Source: Caulobacter zeae
Lineage (GTDB): Bacteria; Pseudomonadota; Alphaproteobacteria; Caulobacterales; Caulobacteraceae
Assembly (NCBI RefSeq): GCF_002858925.1
Contig: NZ_PJRS01000040.1
Coordinates: 117,884-181,883, forward strand
Direction of reading: 5' to 3'
DNA length: 64,000 nt
In this document: positions 16,673 to 24,700 of the stretch, one piece after another
How positions within the stretch are numbered: the first letter of the stretch is position 1
Layout of the letters: the number at the start of each line of letters is the position of its first letter
The notes under the pieces: model-generated
Database searches by the model: none
Told to the model about the DNA's origin: nothing
Seen by the model: only the letters and a program-made list of their open reading frames with translations
Program-made: the position numbers and the translations under genes

Positions 16673-17449
16673 ATGCCCGGCTCGCGCGAGGCGCGTATCG
16701 AGGCCCTGAGAGGTCGGATCGCCGCCATCGAGGCGGGGACTCGGACTCCGACTCCGGTCCTGCCGTTCGGTGACTGGCGCATCGACTCCCGCCTTCCCGG
16801 CGGGGGGCTGCCCAGGGCCGGCTGGCACGAGGTGGTCGGCGAGGGGCTGGAGGGCGAGAGCGGGGCGGCGACGGCGGCCTTCGTGGCGCTTCTCGCAAGA
16901 CCTCGCGCCGCCAAGGGCGCGGTGGTCTGGGTGTTGCGGCGCTCGGACCTCTATGTTCCGGGCCTGGTGAACCTGGGCTTTCCGGTCGAGCGGCTGGTGA
17001 TGGTGCGGGTGCGTGACGAGGCCGAGGGGCTGAGCGTGCTGGAGGACGCCCTGGCCACGTCCGGCGTCGCGGTCGCCATCGGCGAGGCCGAGGCGCCGGA
17101 CCTGGTGGCTGGCCGCCGGCTGCAACTGGCCTGCGAGCGGGCGGGGGGCTTCGGGATCGTGCTGCACCGCCGGCCCTATGGCGGACCGGTCAAGGGCGCG
17201 ACCGGTTCGGCGGCCTTCAGCCGCTGGCGGGTGGGGCCCGCGCCGGGGCGCGCGCCGCCGGATGGGCTGGGCCTCGGCCCGCCCGCCTGGCGCGTGGCGC
17301 TGGAACGCTGCCGTGGCGGACGCCCGGGAGCGTGGATCCTGGAACATTCGGAGGCCGATCATGGCCCGCATCCTTTCCGTGTGGTGTCCGAACTGGCCGA
17401 TCACGACCTGGCGCCGCCATCACCCGAACGCCTTCTCGCCGTCGGCTGA
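16673..17449 (+). CDS. imuA: ImuA, SulA/RecA-like subunit of the translesion mutasome
   Basis: 258 aa, ATG behind CGGAGG. RecA/SulA-like fold protein that works with ImuB and DnaE2 in damage-induced mutagenesis. Recognisable stretches are FGDWRIDSRLPGGGLPRAGWHEV, VWVLRRSDLYVPGL and the conserved WRVALERCRGGRPGAWILE near residue 205. It is the first gene behind the SOS box. It overlaps imuB by 89 bases (17361-17449), unusually long; its extreme C-terminus (after WILE) is encoded by the imuB leader and start and may be a read-on into imuB after loss of an older stop. Confidence 0.92.
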   Translation: MPGSREARIEALRGRIAAIEAGTRTPTPVLPFGDWRIDSRLPGGGLPRAGWHEVVGEGLEGESGAATAAFVALLARPRAAKGAVVWVLRRSDLYVPGLVNLGFPVERLVMVRVRDEAEGLSVLEDALATSGVAVAIGEAEAPDLVAGRRLQLACERAGGFGIVLHRRPYGGPVKGATGSAAFSRWRVGPAPGRAPPDGLGLGPPAWRVALERCRGGRPGAWILEHSEADHGPHPFRVVSELADHDLAPPSPERLLAVG

Positions 17450-18992
17450 GGGGGAGAGGGTGTCGAGCCCCAGATCCTCCCCCCCTGGGGGAGGTGGCCC
17501 GGAGGGCCGGAGGGGGCCGGCGCAGCCGGTGGAGCCAGACCCCCCCTTCGCCCTGCTCGTCTCCGAACGCGGAACCCGTCGCCTGGCCGCCGTCGACGCC
17601 GCCGCCATGGCGCTGGGTCTTTCCGCCGGCCAGAAGGCCGCCGACGCCCTGGCGCTGGTTCCGCAGCTTGTCACCGCCGATCACGACCCGGACGCCGACC
17701 GGCGGGCGCTGGAGAGCCTCTGCGACTGGTGCGTGCGGTTCTCGCCGGCTGTTGCGGTCGACGGCGACGACGGCCTGCTGCTCGACATCACCGGGACCGA
17801 CCACCTGTGGGGCGGCGAGGACGCCATGCTGGCCGACCTGCTGGAGCGCCTGTCGCGCTGGGGCGTGCCGGCGCGCGGGGCGATCGCCGACACCGCCGGC
17901 GCGGCCTGGGCCCTCGCTCGCTTTGGAGGGGCGCGCTTCGGATCAGGGCGAGCGGTGGTTCCGCCCGGCGGCCAGCGCGAGGCCCTGGCGCGCCTGCCGG
18001 TGGCGGCCCTGCGGCTGGACGAGGCCGCCCAGGCCCAGCTGCCGCGCCTTGGCCTGCATCGCGTGGGCCAGCTCTACGCCCTGCCGCGTGCCCAGATGGC
18101 CAAGCGCTTCGGCTTGGCGTTCACCCAGCGGCTGGACCAGGCCCTGGGCGCGGCCGGCGAAGCCCTGGCCTTCCGGCGCCCGGCCAGCCCCTGGTTCGAG
18201 CGCCTGGCCTTCTTCGAGCCGATCAGCGCGCCCGAGGATCTGGTTCGCGTCGCCGCCGACGTGCTGGCCCTGATCTGCAAGCGGCTGGAGGCAGAGGGGC
18301 GCGGGGCCAAGCGGTTCGAGGTCGTATATCACCGCCTGGACGGCAAGGTCTTCGCCGTGCCCGTCGGCCTGGCGCGGCCAGGGCGCGATGCGGCGCGCCT
18401 GGCCAAGCTGGTCGCGCCCAGGCTCGACGTCGTCGATCCGGGCTTCGGCATCGACGTGATCACCGTCCACGCCTTCGCGGTCGAGGCCCTGGCGCAGGGC
18501 CAGGCCCGCATCGACGCCGAACTGGACGCGGCCGAGGCGCTGGCGCCGCTGGTCGACCGGCTGGTCAACCGGCTGGGCGATGGGCGCGTCTGGCGGCCCG
18601 ACCCGGTGGAGAGCCATGTGCCCGAGCGCGCCGTGGGCCGGTCCGCGCCCCTGGCGGCGCCGACGGACGCCCGGCCCTGGAACCCCGACCTGCCGCGCCC
18701 GACCCGGCTGCTGAAACGCCCCGAACCGATCGAGGTGATGGCCAAGCTTCCCGACGACCCGCCGCTGCGCTTCACCTGGCGCGGCCGCCATCACCGCCTG
18801 CGCGCCGCCGAGGGGCCTGAGCGCATCGGCCAGGAATGGTGGCGCGGCGACTTCGACGACACGGGTCCGGGCCGGATCCGCGACTATTACCGGGTGGAGG
18901 ACGAGGCCGGCGGCCGGTTCTGGATCTACCGCCAGGGTCTCTATGGCGACGACGCGTTGCCGAAGTGGTGGCTGCATGGCCTGTTTGGTTGA
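17361..18992 (+). CDS. imuB: ImuB, inactive Y-family polymerase-like clamp adaptor
   Basis: 543 aa from ATG 17361 with GGAGG nine bases upstream. Y-family fold protein that bridges DnaE2 and the beta clamp; the polymerase Asp residues are absent (VWCPNWPITTW where Pol IV has HIDMDAFF). The later palm and little-finger parts are conserved (GDDGLLLDITGTDHLWGGED; RLGLHRVGQLYALPRAQMAKR; GLYGDDALPKWWLHGLFG). Residues about 32-57 are encoded by half of a composite repeat inserted in frame, so the N-terminal region is longer than usual. Confidence 0.93.
   Translation: MARILSVWCPNWPITTWRRHHPNAFSPSAEGERVSSPRSSPPGGGGPEGRRGPAQPVEPDPPFALLVSERGTRRLAAVDAAAMALGLSAGQKAADALALVPQLVTADHDPDADRRALESLCDWCVRFSPAVAVDGDDGLLLDITGTDHLWGGEDAMLADLLERLSRWGVPARGAIADTAGAAWALARFGGARFGSGRAVVPPGGQREALARLPVAALRLDEAAQAQLPRLGLHRVGQLYALPRAQMAKRFGLAFTQRLDQALGAAGEALAFRRPASPWFERLAFFEPISAPEDLVRVAADVLALICKRLEAEGRGAKRFEVVYHRLDGKVFAVPVGLARPGRDAARLAKLVAPRLDVVDPGFGIDVITVHAFAVEALAQGQARIDAELDAAEALAPLVDRLVNRLGDGRVWRPDPVESHVPERAVGRSAPLAAPTDARPWNPDLPRPTRLLKRPEPIEVMAKLPDDPPLRFTWRGRHHRLRAAEGPERIGQEWWRGDFDDTGPGRIRDYYRVEDEAGGRFWIYRQGLYGDDALPKWWLHGLFG
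17472..17520 (+). repeat. Half composite repeat inside the imuB reading frame
   Basis: Forward half of the repeat: AGATCCTCC, C-run, CTGGGGGAGG, then GGCCC-GGA-GGGCC and a G-run. At least 32 consecutive bases (17485-17516) are identical to the intergenic copy at 19173-19204. Translated in frame as a Pro/Gly/Arg-rich peptide. Confidence 0.88.
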
Positions 18993-19003
18993 AGCCTCAA
19001 AGA

Positions 19004-19139
19004 CCCTCCCCCTGAAGGGGGAGGTGTCGGCGAAGCCGACGGAGGGGGAAGTCATTCCTCACGTTCGTACGCGCGCCGAACTCAGCAGCCGCTTCCCCCT
19101 CCGGCCCTCCGGGCCGCCTCCCCCTTCTGGGGGAGGGTC
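19004..19139. repeat. Composite palindromic element, copy 3 (imuB-dnaE2 gap)
   Basis: 136 bp. Forward half with CTCCCCCTGAAGGGGGAG and GTCGGC-GAA-GCCGAC; reverse half (19091-19139) with CGGCC-CTCC-GGGCCG then CTCCCCCTTCTGGGGGAG. With the next copy it fills the 303-bp gap 18993-19295, which holds no gene. Confidence 0.88.
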
Positions 19140-19160
19140 TGGAGACGCGGGCGCTAAAAA

Positions 19161-19290
19161 GATCCTCCCCCTCTGGGGGAGGTGGCCCGGAGGGCCGGAG
19201 GGGGGCCGTTTTCAGCGTCCGCGGCGGTCGACGCTCATCAGCTGCTCCCCCCTCCGTCCGCTGCGCGGACACCTCCCCCACGGGGGGAGG
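19161..19290. repeat. Composite palindromic element, copy 4 (supplies dnaE2 ribosome site)
   Basis: 130 bp. Forward half with CTCCCCCTCTGGGGGAG and GGCCC-GGA-GGGCC; centre GTTTTCAGC; reverse half with GTCCGC-TGC-GCGGAC and CTCCCCCACGGGGGGAG. The terminal GGGGGGAGG ends five bases before the dnaE2 ATG, so the edge of the element is its Shine-Dalgarno sequence. Confidence 0.9.
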
Positions 19291-19295
19291 ATCCC

Positions 19296-22200
19296 ATGAC
19301 CCACGCCTACGCCGAGCTCCAGGCCACCACCAACTTCTCGTTCCTGCGCGGGGCCTCGCGCGCCGAGGAGCTGATGCTGACCGCCGAGGCCCTGGGCCTT
19401 GCCGCCGTGGGCGTGGTCGACCGCAACAGCCTGGCCGGGGTGGTGCGGGCCTGGACGGCGGCCAAGAAGCTCAAGGTCCGGGCCCTGGCCGGCTGTCGCC
19501 TCGACTTCGCCGACGGCACGCCGAGCCTGCTCTGCTATCCCTCCGACCGCGAGGCCTTCGCGCGGCTGACGCGGTTGCTGACGGTGGGCCAGCGGCGGGC
19601 GGGCAAGGGCGAGTGCGTCCTGTCGTGGGCCGACTTCGTCGAGCACGGCGAGGGGCAGCTCGTCTTGGTCGTGCCGCCCGAAAAGCTGGACGCCGCCTTC
19701 GAGGCCGACCTTGCCCGCATAGCCTGCGTGCTGAAGGGCCGGGTATGGCTGGCGGCCAGCCGCGCCTACGCCGCCCAGGATCTCAAGCGCCTCGCCCGCC
19801 TCGACGCCCTGGGGGAGGGCGCCGGCGCGCCGATGGTCGCCACCAACGACGTGCTCTATCACGGACCCGAGCGGCGGCCGCTGCAGGACGTGATCACCTG
19901 CGTGCGCGAGCACTGCACGATCCAGGAGGCCGGTTTCCGGCTCGAGGCCAACGCCGAGCGCCACATCAAGGCCCCGGCCGAGATGGCGCGCCTTTTCGAG
20001 CGCTGGCCCCGGGCGATCGCGCGGACCACCGAGATCGTTTCGCGCATCGGCTTCGACCTCAAGCACCTCGAGGAAGAGTACCCCGACGAGCCGGTGCCGC
20101 CGGGCAAGACCTCGATGCAGCACCTGACCGACCTGACCTGGCAGGGGGCGGCCTGGCGCTATCCGGCCGGGGTTCCGCCCAAGGTCGAGGCCCAGCTGAA
20201 GGAAGAACTGCGGCTCATCGCCAAGATGGACTACCCCAACTACTTCATCACCGTGCACGACATCGTCGGCTGGGCGCGGGGGCAGGGGATCCTGTGCCAG
20301 GGGCGGGGGTCTGCGGCCAATTCCTCGGTCTGCTACTGCCTGGGGGTGACGGCGATCGACCCCACCAAGCACCGGCTGCTGTTCACACGCTTCATCTCCG
20401 AGAACCGCGGCGAGCCGCCCGACATCGACGTCGACTTCGAGCACGAGCGGCGCGAGGAGGTGATGCAGTACGTCTACCAGCGCTATGGCCGGGAATATGC
20501 GGCCATCTGCGGCACGGTGATCCACTACCGCCCGCGCAGCGCCATCCGCGACGTCGGCAAGGCCCTGGGACTGACCGAGGATGTGACCAGCCTGTTGGCC
20601 GGCACCGTCTGGGGCAGCTGGGGCGACGGTTTGCCAGAGGAGCACCTGAGGAACGCCGGCCTTGACCCCAAGGCGCCGGAGATCGCCCGCGCCGTGGCCC
20701 TGGCCACCGAGCTGATGGGCTTTCCCCGCCATCTGTCGCAGCACGTGGGCGGCTTCGTGCTGACCAAGCGGCGGCTGGACGAGACCGTGCCGATCGGCAA
20801 TGCGGCGATGAAGGACCGCACCTTCATCGAGTGGGACAAGGACGACATCGACAGCCTGGGGCTGATGAAGGTCGACGTTCTGGCCCTGGGCATGCTGACG
20901 GCGATCCAGCGGGCCTTCGGCATGCTGCGCGAAGATCACGGCGAGCCGATCGTCGACCTGGCGGGCGTGCCGGCCGAGGTGGCGGGCGTCTACGACATGC
21001 TGTGCGTGGCCGACAGCATCGGGGTGTTCCAGGTGGAGAGCCGGGCGCAGATGTCGATGCTGCCGCGCCTGCGGCCCCGGCGGTTCTACGACCTGGTCAT
21101 CGAGGTGGCGATCGTGCGGCCCGGCCCCATCCAGGGCGACATGGTCCATCCCTATCTCAAGCGCCGTAACGGCATCGAGCCGGTGGACTGGCCGCATCCC
21201 TCGCCCGAGCACGGCCCGGAGAACGAACTTCAGGAAATCCTTGGCAATACCTACGGCGTGCCGCTGTTCCAGGAACAGGCCATGAGTCTGGCCATCGAGG
21301 CGGCCAAGTTCACGCCGGACGAGGCCGACGGCCTGCGCAAGGCCATGGCCACCTTCCGCAACCTGGGCACGCCGGCCGAGTACCGGGTGAAGTTCGTCGA
21401 GGGCATGGTGCGCCGCGGCTACCAGCGCGACTTCGCCGAGCGCTGCTTCAAGCAGATCGAGGGCTTTGGCCACTACGGCTTTCCGGAAAGCCACGCGGCC
21501 AGCTTCGCCAAGCTGGTCTATGTCTCGGCCTGGATCAAATGGGCCTGGCCGGACGTGTTCTGCGCGGCCCTGATCAACTCCCAGCCGATGGGCTTCTACC
21601 AGCCGTCCCAGCTGGTCCGCGACGCCCGCGAGCACGGGGTTGAGGTGCGGCCGCCGGACGTGATGGCCAGTGACTGGGATTGTACGCTGGAGGCTTCCAG
21701 TTCCTCCCCCGCGTCAGCGGGGGAGGGGGACCGCGAAGCGGTGGAGGGGGCGACGGCGCGCACGGCGCTCTGTCCCTCGCCCCCTCCGTCACGACGCGAC
21801 CCCCGCAAGATCTCCTGCGAAAAGACCCGCCCGCGCTGGAAGGCCCTTCGCCTGGGCCTGCGCCAGATCAAGGGCCTCAAGGCGGTCGACGTCCAGGCCC
21901 TGGTGAAGGCCCGCGACGAGGGCGCGCGCACGCCGGCGGAGTTCGCGCAGGGGGGCGTGCCGCAGCGGGCGCTGGAACTGCTGGCCGAGGCCGACGCCTT
22001 CGCCTCCACGGGCCTGTCGCGCCGCGACGCCCTGTGGGCGGTCAAGGGGCTGAAGGGCGAGCACAGGGCGCCGGTCCAGGCCCCGCTGCTGGCCGGCCTG
22101 CCCCTGTTCGAGGATCGGGTGGCCCTGCCGGCCATGGGCAAGCCTCAGGAAGTGGCCGAGGACTATCGCACCACCAGCCTGTCGCTGAAGGCCCACCCAT

Positions 22201-22610
22201 GCGGCTTCTACCGGCCGATGCTGCGGGACATGGGCGCGGTCACCGCCGACCGGCTGGCGGGCATGCGCAACGGCCAGAAGGTGTCGGTCGGCGGGCTCGT
22301 CCTGATCCGCCAGAGGCCGGGCACGGCCAAGGGCGTGGTGTTCGTCACCCTGGAGGACGAGACGGGCGTGGCCAACGCGGTCGTCTGGAAGGACCGCTTC
22401 GAGGCCGACCGCAACGTGGTGATGACCGCCTCGTTCCTGGTGGTGCATGGTCGGGTGCAGGCGGCCGAGGGCGTGATCCACATCGTCGCCGAGGGCTTCA
22501 CCGACCTGTCGGCGGAGCTGTCGACCCTGCGCGACGAACCCGGCGCCCCGGCGCCGCGCGTGCGCCAGAAGGTGTCGGGCCGGCTGCTGCGAAGCCGGGA
22601 TTTTCATTGA
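19296..22610 (+). CDS. dnaE2: DnaE2, error-prone DNA polymerase III alpha
   Basis: 1104 aa from ATG 19296. Catalytic subunit of the SOS mutasome that copies past lesions with ImuA and ImuB. The PHP-like start is degenerate (ATTNFSFLRGASRAEELM), as is normal for DnaE2. The catalytic Asp pair is in PDIDVDFEHERR (about 375-386) and the third Asp in LMKVDVLALGML (about 528). An OB-fold follows near the C-terminus (GLVLIRQRPGTAKGVVFVTL). Residues about 800-850 include an in-frame repeat-derived insertion between SDWDCTLE and LRLGLRQIKGLK, a junction that is short in other family members. Confidence 0.95.
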   Translation: MTHAYAELQATTNFSFLRGASRAEELMLTAEALGLAAVGVVDRNSLAGVVRAWTAAKKLKVRALAGCRLDFADGTPSLLCYPSDREAFARLTRLLTVGQRRAGKGECVLSWADFVEHGEGQLVLVVPPEKLDAAFEADLARIACVLKGRVWLAASRAYAAQDLKRLARLDALGEGAGAPMVATNDVLYHGPERRPLQDVITCVREHCTIQEAGFRLEANAERHIKAPAEMARLFERWPRAIARTTEIVSRIGFDLKHLEEEYPDEPVPPGKTSMQHLTDLTWQGAAWRYPAGVPPKVEAQLKEELRLIAKMDYPNYFITVHDIVGWARGQGILCQGRGSAANSSVCYCLGVTAIDPTKHRLLFTRFISENRGEPPDIDVDFEHERREEVMQYVYQRYGREYAAICGTVIHYRPRSAIRDVGKALGLTEDVTSLLAGTVWGSWGDGLPEEHLRNAGLDPKAPEIARAVALATELMGFPRHLSQHVGGFVLTKRRLDETVPIGNAAMKDRTFIEWDKDDIDSLGLMKVDVLALGMLTAIQRAFGMLREDHGEPIVDLAGVPAEVAGVYDMLCVADSIGVFQVESRAQMSMLPRLRPRRFYDLVIEVAIVRPGPIQGDMVHPYLKRRNGIEPVDWPHPSPEHGPENELQEILGNTYGVPLFQEQAMSLAIEAAKFTPDEADGLRKAMATFRNLGTPAEYRVKFVEGMVRRGYQRDFAERCFKQIEGFGHYGFPESHAASFAKLVYVSAWIKWAWPDVFCAALINSQPMGFYQPSQLVRDAREHGVEVRPPDVMASDWDCTLEASSSSPASAGEGDREAVEGATARTALCPSPPPSRRDPRKISCEKTRPRWKALRLGLRQIKGLKAVDVQALVKARDEGARTPAEFAQGGVPQRALELLAEADAFASTGLSRRDALWAVKGLKGEHRAPVQAPLLAGLPLFEDRVALPAMGKPQEVAEDYRTTSLSLKAHPCGFYRPMLRDMGAVTADRLAGMRNGQKVSVGGLVLIRQRPGTAKGVVFVTLEDETGVANAVVWKDRFEADRNVVMTASFLVVHGRVQAAEGVIHIVAEGFTDLSAELSTLRDEPGAPAPRVRQKVSGRLLRSRDFH
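21700..21800 (+). repeat. Composite repeat inside the dnaE2 reading frame
   Basis: Bases 21718-21753 (36 bases) are identical to 63007-63042 of an intergenic copy, and 21777-21793 (17 bases) to 63064-63080. Stems: CCCCCGC...GCGGGGG, ACCGC-GAA-GCGGT, and TCGCCCCCTCC pairing back to GGAGGGGGCGA. The distal hairpin of the intergenic copy is lost or decayed. Translated without a stop. Confidence 0.92.
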
Positions 22611-22620
22611 GGGGCTTGGG

Positions 22621-22747
22621 GGCCTCCCCCTGTGGGGGAGGTGATCGCGAAGCGATCGGTGGGGGGAAGTGAGCGAAATCGGCGGAGGTTTCGGCAGCTG
22701 AGAACGACCCCCCGCCGGCCTTCGGCCGCCTCCCCCACAGGGGAGGT
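22621..22747. repeat. Composite palindromic element, copy 5
   Basis: 127 bp in the convergent gap between dnaE2 and the CapD-like gene. Forward half CTCCCCCTGTGGGGGAG and GATCGC-GAA-GCGATC; centre with CAGCTGAGAACG; reverse half CGGCC-TTC-GGCCG and CTCCCCCACAGGGGAG. It may double as a transcription barrier between the convergent genes. Confidence 0.88.
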
Positions 22748-22755
22748 TCTGCGGA

Positions 22756-24627
22756 TCAAGCCTCCGCCGTCTCCGCCGTCGTCGACCGCAGCCGCTCGAC
22801 CAGCGCGAACAGCTGCGCGCGTACGCCGAACTCGTCGCCGGCCAGGGCGGCGGCCTCGAGGGCGGCAAGGGTCGTCTCGTCTATGCGCGGCGTCGGCGCC
22901 ACCGGGGTGGCCTCGACCACGCCGGCCGACTTGGGCGCGGCGGTCTCGTTGACGTCGACCAGGGCCTCGGTGAGCTTTTCGCCTGGACGCAGGCCGGTGA
23001 TGCGGATCTCGATGTCCTTGCCGGGGACGAGGCCTTGCAGCTCGATCATCCTGCGGGCCAGGTCGATGATCTTCACCGGCTCGCCCATCTCCAGCGTCAG
23101 CACGCCGGCCGGGGGCTCGGCGTCGGCGGCCGACTGGGCCACGGCCCGCAGCACCAGCGACACCGCCTCGGGGATGGTCATGAAGTAGCGCTCGACATTG
23201 GCGTCGGTCAGGGTGACCGGGCCGCCGCGGGCGATCTGGTGGCGGAACACCGGCACCACCGACCCGGCCGAGCCCAGCACATTGCCGAAGCGAACGACGC
23301 CCACCCGCATCTGGCCGCCGCCGCCTAACTGGCGGGCGATGGCTTCGGCCACGCGCTTGGTGGCGCCCATGACGCTGGACGGGGCCACGGCCTTGTCGGT
23401 CGAGATCAGGGCGAAGTGCGCGGCGCCGGCGGCCCTGGCGGCGAGGGCGACGTTGCGGGTGCCCAGCACGTTGGTGCGCACGCCCTCGCACGGATGGTTC
23501 TCGACCATCGGCACGTGCTTGAGGGCGGCGGCGTGGAAGACGATGTCGGGCTGTTCGGCCGCCAGCAGGCGGGTGACGCGATCGGCGTCGCGCACGTCGC
23601 ACAGGGCCTCGCGGCGCGGCAGGGCGGGCCAGGCCTCGGCGATCTCGCGGTCGATCAGGAAGAGGTTGGCTTCGGAGGCGTCGACCATCGTCAGGTGGGC
23701 CGCGCCGCTGGCGGCGATCTGCCTGCAAAGCTCCGATCCGATGCTGCCGCCGGCTCCGGTGACCAGCACGCGGCGGCTGCTGACCAGGGCGCGGACGGGC
23801 GCGGGGTCGAGGCGCACGGGCGCGCGGCTGAGCAGTTCCTCGAGGCTGATCTCGCGCAGGGCGGCGGCTGTGGGGCCCTCGCCCATCTCGACCACGCCCT
23901 GGCGGCGCAGCAGGCGCACGCCTTCGCTCTTCAGCCGGCCCAGGCGCTCGGCGCCGAAGGCGCTCAAGGGGGCCTCGGCCAGGAACAGCACGGCGGCAGG
24001 CGACAGGCCGCCGTCGTTGAGCTGGCGCATGACGGCGTCGAAGCGGTCGATGGCGCCCAGCACGCAGACGCCGCGGATTTCGTCGCCGGTCTCGCGGGCC
24101 TGCGGGGTCAGCAGGCCGACCACGGCGTAGCGCTCGGCCAGGGCCGGGTCGCGCAGGAAGGCTTCGGCCTCGGCCGCCGTGCCGATGATCAGCAGGCGCG
24201 GCAGGGCCGGATGGGCGGGGGCGGGGCGCAGGCGCAGCAGGGCCTCGCCCAGCACGCCCTCGTGCAGCGCCCGGCGACCGACGCGCAGGGCGGCCAGCAG
24301 GCCGATCTGCACGACCAGGGCCGCCAGGATGGTGCGCAGGCCGCCGTCCAAGTCGGGCAGGACGACGAAAGCCAGCAGCGAGAAGGTCAGGGCCGTCAGC
24401 GCCGCCGAGCGGGCGATGCGCAGGTAGTCGGCGGCGGCCACGAACCGCCAGGGCGCTCGCTCCAGGCGGAACAGCAACTCCACGACGAAGGCCGACAGGG
24501 CGTAGACGCCGGCATGGGCCAGCAGGCCCGGCCGATCGGTGTCCAGGCCGACGGCCAGGACCTGCCCGACCAGAAGGGCCAGAAAGGCCAGGAACACATG
24601 CGCTGCGATCTTGCCGGCGCGACCCAT
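22756..24627 (-). CDS. CapD/WbpM-like nucleotide-sugar 4,6-dehydratase, membrane-anchored
   Basis: 623 aa from ATG 24627 (an in-frame TTG lies seven codons upstream). About four N-terminal membrane helices, a first Rossmann-like domain (LLIIGTAAEAEAFL), then the SDR catalytic domain (RVLVTGAGGSIGSELCRQI; HAAALKHVPMVE; ISTDKAVAPSSVMGATKR, with the Met-for-Tyr active site typical of WbpM/FlaA1-type dehydratases). It makes UDP-4-keto-6-deoxy-HexNAc for O-antigen, capsule or flagellin sugars. Stop is in a GCGGA/TCCGC hairpin loop. Confidence 0.9.
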   Translation of the reverse strand: MGRAGKIAAHVFLAFLALLVGQVLAVGLDTDRPGLLAHAGVYALSAFVVELLFRLERAPWRFVAAADYLRIARSAALTALTFSLLAFVVLPDLDGGLRTILAALVVQIGLLAALRVGRRALHEGVLGEALLRLRPAPAHPALPRLLIIGTAAEAEAFLRDPALAERYAVVGLLTPQARETGDEIRGVCVLGAIDRFDAVMRQLNDGGLSPAAVLFLAEAPLSAFGAERLGRLKSEGVRLLRRQGVVEMGEGPTAAALREISLEELLSRAPVRLDPAPVRALVSSRRVLVTGAGGSIGSELCRQIAASGAAHLTMVDASEANLFLIDREIAEAWPALPRREALCDVRDADRVTRLLAAEQPDIVFHAAALKHVPMVENHPCEGVRTNVLGTRNVALAARAAGAAHFALISTDKAVAPSSVMGATKRVAEAIARQLGGGGQMRVGVVRFGNVLGSAGSVVPVFRHQIARGGPVTLTDANVERYFMTIPEAVSLVLRAVAQSAADAEPPAGVLTLEMGEPVKIIDLARRMIELQGLVPGKDIEIRITGLRPGEKLTEALVDVNETAAPKSAGVVEATPVAPTPRIDETTLAALEAAALAGDEFGVRAQLFALVERLRSTTAETAEA

Positions 24628-24700
24628 GGACACTCGAACTCCGTTCAACTTTCGCGGCTTAGCATGCCGCTCGCTCGTCGTCGCCGATTCAGGGGGCGTT

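Noticed and set aside
19004..19290. Repeated palindromes as a CRISPR array
   Set aside because: Units are inverted pairs with related centres, not direct repeats with unique spacers, and no cas gene is near.
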